From assembly GCA_003612485.1 (NCBI GenBank), contig RAZA01000012.1:1-64000 (forward strand): a DNA stretch of 64,000 nt, written 5' to 3'. The position numbers and the translations under genes were made by a program. The notes beneath the pieces are model-generated. The model worked only from the letters and a program-made list of their open reading frames with translations. It ran no database searches and was not told the DNA's origin. Shown one piece after another: positions 58,014 to 64,000 of this stretch. Within the stretch, counting starts at the first letter, position 1. The number at the start of each line of letters is the position of its first letter. The DNA comes from a bacterium D16-50 (GTDB taxonomy: Bacteria; Bacillota; Clostridia; Lachnospirales; Lachnospiraceae).

Positions 58014-59903
58014 TTAGTCCTCGTCGTCCAGATCCTCGTCGTCTGAGGTTGCCAGCAGATCGGTCCGCAGCCAGTCGCTGTCCGGCCTTGCCACCAGCCT
58101 GCTGTTGGTGTATGCCAGATTCAGCGGAAGGATGGTCTGCCCCTGATAGGAGCCCGATACCTGACGCTCCACCACCAGAGCCAGATCTACACGGTCTTCG
58201 TCCATCAAGGCCAGCGGCAACAGCAAAGACCCTCGGTTTTTTGTGGGATAATACATAGGGATAGCCGTCTTGTAGTTCCATTCAACCCGTTTCTGGGCGA
58301 GGTTCACGGCGTCCTGAATCCGGTTTTTCAGACGGTTCAATATTCGGGAATTATTTTGTATCTTGTTTCCCAGCTCAGTAAAATATGCTTTCTTCAGGTT
58401 GTCCATGGATTTGTGGTAGACGTCTTCTATTTTTATGCCGTTTATGTCCAAAAAGTCTGCGGGGCAGTTCTCCAGCAAAAAATCCAGAGGCAGACGGTTG
58501 GTACGCTCCGTGAGAATATGGGTATAGTCGCATGACAAATCACCCGTAGAGCTGTCGTAGAGCATGTTTTCTATTTTGTTCTCAAAATAGTTCGCTCTTT
58601 CCGGCAGAGGGTTGAACAGTCTGACCAGATTCTTGCCGATATCTTCTCCCGCTACGGCAAAGGCAAGGAGATACCAAAACTGATTGGCGTTGGATCGAGG
58701 GTTCTGCTTGAACAGCGCATAGATATATTCATATTTTTTGTCCACCAGTCCCGTATTGAAAGCGGCGTACTCCCCCTGAGACATGTGCTCCGTATCAGTG
58801 GCAAACAGTACCTTTTCTTCAAGAACCAGCCGCCCGAAAGTATAGGCCAGATAGTTTTTCAGTATGGGGAACTGCTCTTTGCTTGGAGCGGGCTGACTGC
58901 CGTAGTACCATTTTTCGGGCAAGGCCAGCTCGGATAGGGCTTTGATCTTTTCATCGTGGATGAAGGCCCAGTTAAAGAGCCGTGTGTTCTTTGTGGGATC
59001 CTTTTCTCTCCGGGAGGCAGCGTTTTGCTCGGCTTGGGGTGCTGCGCCGCGGCGTATGCCGTGCTGGTTTGTCCGGGGATAAGGATACTGCCCGGCGCGG
59101 TTTGCAGCGTACCGGCTTGTATCGCATTGGTCTGACGGGGGCGCGTAGCCATAATTGCCCTGCTCTCCGCTTTGTAAGAGCATAGCGCTTTGACTGACAA
59201 AACATGTATTTGCAGCATCAATGTCTTCGGCGGTCAGAATGCTCTTGGGACGCACATAGCATATGGGCGTTTTTCCCTCCGGCTGCTCGTCTCTGAAATC
59301 AAGGATATTTTGAAACGAGTTCAGAAAGGTTCTAAGCTTAAGAAAGCCGAATTGCTTATACTGTATGCCTGCACTGTTAAGAGGCGCCCCCATACGGGCG
59401 AAATCCACCCATGCATCAGGGGCGGTCTGCAGACTGCGAACCACCTGCAAAACATTTTTTGCCATTTCTGCGGATGCCTTTTCCGTCGGAATATCCGATC
59501 CGGTATAAGGTTCGGCGGTTCGGCTGATCTGAGCAGCGCCGCACTGCTGGGCAGAAGTCCGGACGGGCTGGATGTGGTTTTGGCCGGAGAGGTTCGCGGC
59601 TTCCGGGCATATTGGGGATGGATCTATAGGGGCGGAGTCCTTGTCTGACAGGCCGTTTTTGGGGCGTACATAGCATATGGGCGGTTTTCCCTCCGGCACC
59701 TCATCTTTGAACATCAGGATATCTTGGAACGAATTCAAAAAAGGCCTGAGCTTGGGGAAACCAAATTGCTTGTACTGTATGCCTGCATTACTCAGGGGCG
59801 CTCCTATCCGGGCGAAATCCACCCAGTCTGCAGGATCCTGCTGCAGGCTGCGGATGACCTGAAGAATTATTTCGGACGCCTCGGTCCTTTCTTGATTGTC
59901 CAT
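58014..59903 (-). CDS. Double OST-HTH/LOTUS-like protein with DUF3825 domain
   Basis: A 629-aa protein starting at ATG 59903 behind AAAAAGGAG. Two ~65-residue N-terminal repeats (VIRSLQQDPADWVDFARIGA with QYKQFGFPKLRPFLNSF, and VVRSLQTAPDAWVDFARMGA with QYKQFGFLKLRTFLNSF) look like OST-HTH/LOTUS RNA-binding domains. After a Gln/Pro/Arg-rich linker (~230-300) comes a DUF3825-like domain (ALPEKWYYGS, LKNYLAYTFGRLVLEEKVLF, AAFNTGLVDKKYEYIYALF). The C-terminus is strongly acidic (SDDEDLDDED). OST-HTH pairs with RNA metabolism and conflict systems; the exact role is unknown. It is convergent with the SIR2 gene, 10 bp apart. Confidence 0.72.
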   Translation of the reverse strand: MDNQERTEASEIILQVIRSLQQDPADWVDFARIGAPLSNAGIQYKQFGFPKLRPFLNSFQDILMFKDEVPEGKPPICYVRPKNGLSDKDSAPIDPSPICPEAANLSGQNHIQPVRTSAQQCGAAQISRTAEPYTGSDIPTEKASAEMAKNVLQVVRSLQTAPDAWVDFARMGAPLNSAGIQYKQFGFLKLRTFLNSFQNILDFRDEQPEGKTPICYVRPKSILTAEDIDAANTCFVSQSAMLLQSGEQGNYGYAPPSDQCDTSRYAANRAGQYPYPRTNQHGIRRGAAPQAEQNAASRREKDPTKNTRLFNWAFIHDEKIKALSELALPEKWYYGSQPAPSKEQFPILKNYLAYTFGRLVLEEKVLFATDTEHMSQGEYAAFNTGLVDKKYEYIYALFKQNPRSNANQFWYLLAFAVAGEDIGKNLVRLFNPLPERANYFENKIENMLYDSSTGDLSCDYTHILTERTNRLPLDFLLENCPADFLDINGIKIEDVYHKSMDNLKKAYFTELGNKIQNNSRILNRLKNRIQDAVNLAQKRVEWNYKTAIPMYYPTKNRGSLLLPLALMDEDRVDLALVVERQVSGSYQGQTILPLNLAYTNSRLVARPDSDWLRTDLLATSDDEDLDDED

Positions 59904-60090
59904 GCTGTGATCTCCTTTTTTATGACTTTGTATGTGTACGCCGCCGCAAACCGTTGGCGGTGGGGCGCTTTGCCGGAACTTATTTCTATATTTTACCATG
60001 GCGCCTGAGAAAAGTCTATAATGCCGGAATAGATGGATGAAAAATGCAGTTTTTTCCACTTGAGATTCCCTGAGGATTTTTGAATTCAGG

Positions 60091-60119
60091 TAGACAGAAC
60101 GGCAACGATCTGTTATAAT
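60091..60119 (+). promoter_or_regulatory. Sigma-A promoter of chemoreceptor gene
   Basis: TAGACA (60091-60096), 17-nt spacer, consensus TATAAT (60114-60119), 155 bp before the start codon. Confidence 0.65.
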
Positions 60120-60120
60120 C

Positions 60121-60147
60121 TAAAAATATAAAGCACAGAATCGATAT
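60121..60147 (+). promoter_or_regulatory. Sigma-28-like promoter of chemoreceptor gene
   Basis: TAAA (60121-60124), 15 nt, ATCGATAT (60140-60147): the -35 box and the CGATAT core match the class III flagellar consensus. It lies directly downstream of the sigma-A -10 box and would co-regulate the receptor with motility genes. Confidence 0.55.
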
Positions 60148-60273
60148 CGCACTGTCAGTATAGGCTGGCCAGAGGAGAACTGGCGGAGTAGGCTTTCAGT
60201 GCGGTTTTTGTGCCGCAGTGGTCAGGGGCCAAAGCTGCCCGGCTATCTACTTAAAGCAAAGAGGAGGAACGGG

Positions 60274-62019
60274 ATGAAGAACTTAAAAATTAGGGCGAAG
60301 CTGTTGGTGACATTCATGCTCATCATCGTGCTGTTCTGCGGGACGGTAGCCATCGCAATCTATGGGCTGCAGCGGAATGCCGCCAAGTACACGGAATTTT
60401 ACAATGTGGGCTATCAGGTCACTAACAAAGTGATGAATATGCGCAGAGGGCTGCAGATTATCGTGAAGGATGTGGCCTTCGTTACCATCGAGAGCAATGC
60501 AGACAAGGTGCAGGAGTATCGGGATGATATTGAGAAGGAACTTAAGCTTCTGGAAGAAAACGCTACCTGGCTGGGAGAGAAGTTTACAAGCAATCCCGAG
60601 CTGTTGAACGAGTTCTATGCGAACATACAAGCGGCCGTAAACATGCAGGAGTCCGTTATCAAGATGTCTGAAACGGATATGAAAACGGCACAGCAAATGC
60701 TGCTGGAAGAATACCAGCCTATGCTGACCAAGGCTGTGGATAGTCTGATCAAAATCAGCAATGAGGTGGAAGCAGGAGCTGACAGTGATTACAATGAGAC
60801 TGTAGAACTTCAGGATCTGCTGGTGGCAGCTCAGCTGGCTATGGCCGGAGGAGCGTTGGTTATCACCATAGTCCTTTCTCTCTACCTGACCCGTTCCATC
60901 ACGAAGCCCCTCAGGGAGCTGGAGAAGGCAGCAGGCAAGATTGTGAACGGCCAATTCGATATCTCGGTTACATATAAGTCCAGAGATGAGCTGGGCAACC
61001 TTGCCGACGCGTTCAGGAATATGGCGGTGGTGCTGGAAACGGTGATTTCCGATGCGTCCAGACTTCTGAGCGAGATGGCCAACGGCAATTTCGACGTGCG
61101 CACCAAGGCGGAGGAACGCTATGTGGGAAGCCTTCAGGGGCTGCTGCAGTCTATCCGCAAGCTGAATCGTGATCTGAGCATGACGCTGGGCCAGATCAAC
61201 AACAGCGCAGATCAGGTGGCGTCGGGTTCCGGTCAGGTGTCCAACGGCGCGCAGGCGCTGGCGCAGGGCGCTACCGAGCAGGCTGCCTCCGTTGAAGAGC
61301 TTGCTGCTACCATCACTAATATCTCCCATCAGGTTAAGAGTACTGCCGATAATGCCCTTGAGGCGAAGGCCCAGTCGGGCACTGCAAGCAACGAGGTGGA
61401 AGAGTGCAATAGGCAGATGCAGGACATGATGGCTGCAATGGAAGAGATTACCCGTACTTCCAACGAAATCGACAAGATCATCAAGACCATAGAGGACATT
61501 GCTTTCCAGACCAACATCCTTGCGCTGAACGCTGCCGTGGAGGCGGCCAGAGCAGGCACTGCAGGCAAGGGCTTCGCAGTGGTGGCGGAGGAGGTCCGTA
61601 CCCTTGCAGGCAAGAGCTCCGCAGCGTCCAAGAATACGGCAGAGCTGATCGAGAGCTCCATCAAGGCCGTGAGCAGAGGCACCCAGATCGCGGGATCTAC
61701 TGCGGAATCCTTGGTGAGGGTGGTAGATCAGGTTCGCACGGTATCCGACAATGTGGATAAGATTGCCAATGCGGCGGAGGAGCAGGCAGGCGCAATCGAG
61801 CAGGTGACGCTGGGCGTGGATCAGATCTCCAGCGTGGTACAGACCAACTCCGCTACTTCGGAGGAAAGCGCGGCTGCCAGTCAGGAGCTTTCGGAGCAGG
61901 CCGAAAAGCTCAAGGGCCTTGTGGCGAAGTTTATCCTTCGGGCGGAATATGCCATGGGAAGCGCCGATGTAAAATCCAGCTTCAACAGCGGGAGCTTCGA
62001 CAGCATAGATCTGGACTGA
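60274..62019 (+). CDS. Methyl-accepting chemotaxis protein
   Basis: A 581-aa MCP. The start is ATG 60274 after AGAGGAGG. TM1 (~[20 protein letters not shown]) is followed by a ~155-residue extracytoplasmic four-helix-bundle sensor, TM2 ([14 protein letters not shown]), and a HAMP domain ([20 protein letters not shown]). The long cytoplasmic signalling domain has the highly conserved hairpin tip ([36 protein letters not shown]). There are three tandem helical segments at the C-terminus but no CheR-docking pentapeptide. The ligand is unknown. No che genes lie next to it, so it is a stand-alone receptor outside the flagellar operon. Confidence 0.95.
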   Translation: MKNLKIRAKLLVTFMLIIVLFCGTVAIAIYGLQRNAAKYTEFYNVGYQVTNKVMNMRRGLQIIVKDVAFVTIESNADKVQEYRDDIEKELKLLEENATWLGEKFTSNPELLNEFYANIQAAVNMQESVIKMSETDMKTAQQMLLEEYQPMLTKAVDSLIKISNEVEAGADSDYNETVELQDLLVAAQLAMAGGALVITIVLSLYLTRSITKPLRELEKAAGKIVNGQFDISVTYKSRDELGNLADAFRNMAVVLETVISDASRLLSEMANGNFDVRTKAEERYVGSLQGLLQSIRKLNRDLSMTLGQINNSADQVASGSGQVSNGAQALAQGATEQAASVEELAATITNISHQVKSTADNALEAKAQSGTASNEVEECNRQMQDMMAAMEEITRTSNEIDKIIKTIEDIAFQTNILALNAAVEAARAGTAGKGFAVVAEEVRTLAGKSSAASKNTAELIESSIKAVSRGTQIAGSTAESLVRVVDQVRTVSDNVDKIANAAEEQAGAIEQVTLGVDQISSVVQTNSATSEESAAASQELSEQAEKLKGLVAKFILRAEYAMGSADVKSSFNSGSFDSIDLD

Positions 62020-62140
62020 CGGCAGAGAAAAGGAAGAAGAAAGTTTCTTGACAATTCATAGGCGCCGTGTTACCCTAATACATAGGATACACTCATGGGG
62101 CGATACGGCGCACCAAATAAAACCATAGGAGGTGATTGGC

Positions 62141-62218
62141 ATGACAGTTTCAAGTAAATATTCATCGGATGTCGTGCAGGTCTTTTATGGTTTTGGCAAT
62201 AGGCGTCTCCTTTTCTGA
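62141..62218 (+). CDS. 25-aa leader-type ORF
   Basis: ATG 62141 is preceded by AGGAGGTGATT, the strongest Shine-Dalgarno match in the vicinity. The peptide is MTVSSKYSSDVVQVFYGFGN followed by RRLLF. It ends ~90 bp before the first of two terminators. No family is recognised. It could be a leader peptide governing attenuation of the downstream ATPase gene or an independent small protein. Confidence 0.45.
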   Translation: MTVSSKYSSDVVQVFYGFGNRRLLF

Positions 62219-62307
62219 TCATGGAACCGGATCAAATGTGTATCCGGTGTTCGTGGGTAAAAGAATAGGCAGCTGCCGATGACTGGGACAAGTTGTGTAT
62301 TGATTGA

Positions 62308-62334
62308 AACGCATCCGACATGGGTGCGTTTTTT
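62308..62334 (+). terminator. First of two tandem terminators
   Basis: AACGCATCC (62308-62316) pairs with GGGTGCGTT (62322-62330), one wobble, loop of 5, followed by a T-run to 62334. Confidence 0.85.
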
Positions 62335-62371
62335 GATGGAATTAGACTTCGGCAGATATCTGTTTTGGCAG

Positions 62372-62393
62372 GCACCCTTTGGGGTGCTTTTTT
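62372..62393 (+). terminator. Second of two tandem terminators
   Basis: GCACCC (62372-62377), loop TTTG, GGGTGC (62382-62387), then TTTTTT. It lies 95 bp upstream of the ATPase start. Confidence 0.85.
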
Positions 62394-62487
62394 GATGTGG
62401 GCCATGTGCTGAAGGCTGCAGTTCCATGAGTGTTCCGTCCGTTTGGGCAGCTGCTGAAATCTGCAGAAAGGGAAGAAGGAAGAAGAT

Positions 62488-64000
62488 TTGAAGAGATTGA
62501 AAAGCATTATGGCATCCATGGACTACAATACGAGCTCGTACACGGAGATGTATAACGGGAGAATCCTGATATACGATCCCAGATGTCCGGGGGCTCCGCC
62601 GTTCATGGATGAGAATCCGACCTACTATAGTGAGAACATTGGTTTTGAGATTCGGGTGAGCCGCAGGCTTGCTCTGGACAAACCGACGGTTACGGTAATC
62701 ATCCCCGGCGAAATGCTGGTGGGAAAAGCGAGAGGAGATATGCCATTGAAGAGACTGAAGTATTATATGCAGCATATGGAGAATGATACGACCGCTTATA
62801 AGGAGATGTATGAGGGAGAGATGGTGATGAATTTTCCGGCGTCGCCTACCGGCCATGTCATGGAACCTGAGATTCAACATGATCCGTCCTACTGGTATCA
62901 GGATATGGCCATGGAGGTGGAAGAAAACCACAAGTTGGCGAAGGATAAGCCCAGTCTCACGTGGTATGTTCCGGCAGAGCGGCTTGGGGTTCCGGGAACC
63001 TCCGCAGGGGAGTCCCCGGCCTATGCAGAGGCGGCGGCAGACTTCTGCCTCAGGGAATTTGGGCGGTACATCGATGAACTGAACCAGGAGCTGTACAACA
63101 GAAGCCGACCGGACTATGAGAACGGAAAATATGATCTGTGCAGCTGCGGCGGTGAGGTGCTTGCGCGCAACGGGGCCTATTTTGCCCTTCATGCCCAAAA
63201 GGATTATGTCAACGGATCCGGGATCAAGGTACACCTGCTGGATGACGGGCTCTCCCGGCCTCCCAGAATGTGCCTATGTCTGAAACTGCAGGTGCAGCTG
63301 CCCCGGAAGAAGCTGAAGAAGGCCATGCGCATGCTGTGCAGGGATCTGCCGGAGACGGTGGAGCGGTTCGTTGGGGAGTTCGATCAGGAAGGGCTGAATC
63401 AGGCTCTGGAGCTTGCTGAGAAGCAGGCGTGTATCCGCAGCTGGCTTGCCGAAAACGGTTTCTGTGCCTTCGTGGCCAACGGAAGTATTTTGCCCAGAGA
63501 GAAAGGGACGGATCTGCCCATGAAGGGGGCGGTGCCCTTTCAGTCTCCCTTGGAGGACGAGGTGGAGATCTGCGGTATCCGGGGCATGGGGATACGAAAA
63601 GGAGTCACCGTGATTACCGGAGGCGGCTATTCGGGAAAATCCACGCTTCTGGACGCCGTTTCGGCAGGAATCTACAACCATGTCCAAGGGGACGGGCGGG
63701 AGCTGTGCATCACTGATGATACTGCCGTCACCATATCTGCAGAGGACGGGCGGAGCGTGAAATGTGTCAACATATCGCCGTTCATCAAATGGCTGCCGCA
63801 GGGGAATGCAGGGAACTTCTCTACGGAGCATGCCTCCGGATCCACCTCTCAGGCCGCAAACATCGCGGAGGCCGTGGACGGCGGGGCGGGCCTTTTGGTC
63901 ATAGATGAGGACAGAAGCGCCACCAATTTTATGATTCGGGACGGCATGATGAAGGAACTGATCGCAAAGGAGCCCATTACCCCCTTTACGGATCGGGTGA
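62488..64000 (+). CDS. ABC-class predicted ATPase (PF09818 type), 3' end outside window
   Basis: The first ~504 codons of a protein of the ABC_ATPase family (COG3044). The proposed start is TTG 62488 with AAGGAAGAAG; the ATGs at 62509 and 62518 are alternatives. Two N-terminal copies of a ~90-residue segment are visible (LKSIMASMDYNTSSYTEMYN, then LKYYMQHMENDTTAYKEMYE). The conserved core follows: FCAFVANGSILPREK, GMGIRKGVTVITGGGYSGKS with Walker A GGGYSGKST, ISPFIKWLPQG, FSTEHASGSTSQAANIAEAV and Walker B GLLVIDEDRSATNFMIRD. The function of the family is not established. The N-terminal duplication looks unusual. It runs off the window at 64000. Confidence 0.85.
   Translation, partial: MKRLKSIMASMDYNTSSYTEMYNGRILIYDPRCPGAPPFMDENPTYYSENIGFEIRVSRRLALDKPTVTVIIPGEMLVGKARGDMPLKRLKYYMQHMENDTTAYKEMYEGEMVMNFPASPTGHVMEPEIQHDPSYWYQDMAMEVEENHKLAKDKPSLTWYVPAERLGVPGTSAGESPAYAEAAADFCLREFGRYIDELNQELYNRSRPDYENGKYDLCSCGGEVLARNGAYFALHAQKDYVNGSGIKVHLLDDGLSRPPRMCLCLKLQVQLPRKKLKKAMRMLCRDLPETVERFVGEFDQEGLNQALELAEKQACIRSWLAENGFCAFVANGSILPREKGTDLPMKGAVPFQSPLEDEVEICGIRGMGIRKGVTVITGGGYSGKSTLLDAVSAGIYNHVQGDGRELCITDDTAVTISAEDGRSVKCVNISPFIKWLPQGNAGNFSTEHASGSTSQAANIAEAVDGGAGLLVIDEDRSATNFMIRDGMMKELIAKEPITPFTDRV

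Larger units (their letters stand above)
59904..60273. other. Divergent intergenic region before the chemoreceptor gene
   Basis: A 370-bp gap between the DUF3825 gene (minus) and the MCP gene (plus). It holds the two promoters listed next and an imperfectly paired leader (GCACTG near 60150 with CAGTGC near 60197; inner GCCAG/CTGGC). I see no gene. Confidence 0.55.
62020..62487. other. Structured leader upstream of the ABC-class ATPase gene
   Basis: A ~470-bp region with a TTGACA-like box at 62048, an inverted pair GCGCCGT (62062-) / ACGGCGC (62105-), a 25-codon ORF with a perfect ribosome site (62141-62218) and two tandem terminators (62308-62334, 62372-62393). A clean -10 box is not evident. 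Confidence 0.6.

Noticed and set aside
60150..60202. Possible c-di-GMP (GEMM) riboswitch before the MCP gene
   Set aside because: GCACTG/CAGTGC and GCCAG/CTGGC pairings exist, but the conserved GEMM core and tetraloop-receptor sequences are missing.
1..64000. tRNA, rRNA or replication origin
   Set aside because: No cloverleaf-like CCA-ended segment, no rRNA-like sequence and no dnaA-box cluster was recognised on reading.

Overview
The window looks like a chromosomal segment of a flagellated Gram-positive Clostridia bacterium, most likely a gut Lachnospiraceae. The reasons are strong GGAGG ribosome sites with ATG/GTG/TTG starts, sigma-28 promoters of the TAAA-N15-(G/T)CCGATA type, the FliW-CsrA pair next to flgL, two flgK genes, a FAD-dependent thymidylate synthase, and a ThyX/flagellin repertoire typical of that family. 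The core is fairly GC-rich; the accessory pieces are visibly more AT-rich. No rRNA, tRNA or CRISPR array was seen.

Layout. (1) 1-6,380 is a mobile-element scrapyard. It holds an IS110 C-terminal fragment, a lone methyltransferase, an intact IS256-family element, an orphan SMI1/KNR4-like immunity gene, a very long bipartite hairpin, an ISLre2/UPF0236 remnant, and an intact ISAs1-family element with a 10-bp target duplication. (2) 6,386-32,980 is a long, almost entirely co-directional surface-glycan locus behind a clear extended -10 promoter. It encodes pseudaminic-acid biosynthesis (PseC, PseF, PseH, PseI, PseG; PseB is not in the window), an FkbH-like HAD protein with its own acyl carrier protein, and a WecE-type aminotransferase. 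It also encodes GT2 and GT52-like glycosyltransferases, a GtrB/GtrII pair, several multi-pass membrane proteins, an ABC half-transporter/flippase, and two related SGNH esterases (one on the opposite strand). thyX ends this block. (3) 32,996-48,190 is a late flagellar locus: flgM-flgN-flgK-flgK2-flgL-fliW-csrA, then flaG-fliD-fliS-fliT-like, then two flagellin genes. At least three good sigma-28 promoters are visible. The flagellin leaders carry paired GGA motifs that look like CsrA sites. (4) 48,318-53,295 is a frameshifted AAA-ATPase/PD-(D/E)XK gene followed by two paralogous GT2 proteins that probably glycosylate flagellin. (5) 53,300-58,004 is an AT-rich island with a translationally coupled two-gene operon: a 954-aa protein with an HECFH metallopeptidase motif, and a SIR2-domain NADase-like protein. 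This is the best candidate for an undescribed (probably anti-phage) system. (6) 58,014-64,000 holds a convergent double-OST-HTH/DUF3825 gene, a methyl-accepting chemotaxis protein, and a leader with a 25-codon ORF and two tandem terminators. The 5' part of an ABC-class ATPase (PF09818 type) runs off the end.

How it works together. The Pse enzymes make a CMP-nonulosonate. The FkbH/ACP pair and the acetyltransferases and esterases could decorate it. The glycosyltransferases and the ABC flippase would assemble and export a surface glycan, and the Pse donor can also feed the GT2 pair beside the flagellins. FlgM (anti-sigma-28) and FliW/CsrA supply transcriptional and translational timing for flagellin. 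The accessory genes (SMI1, AAA-ATPase, SIR2/protease, OST-HTH/DUF3825) are conflict-type genes inserted between these modules. Function calls come from motif recognition by eye; no database search was run.
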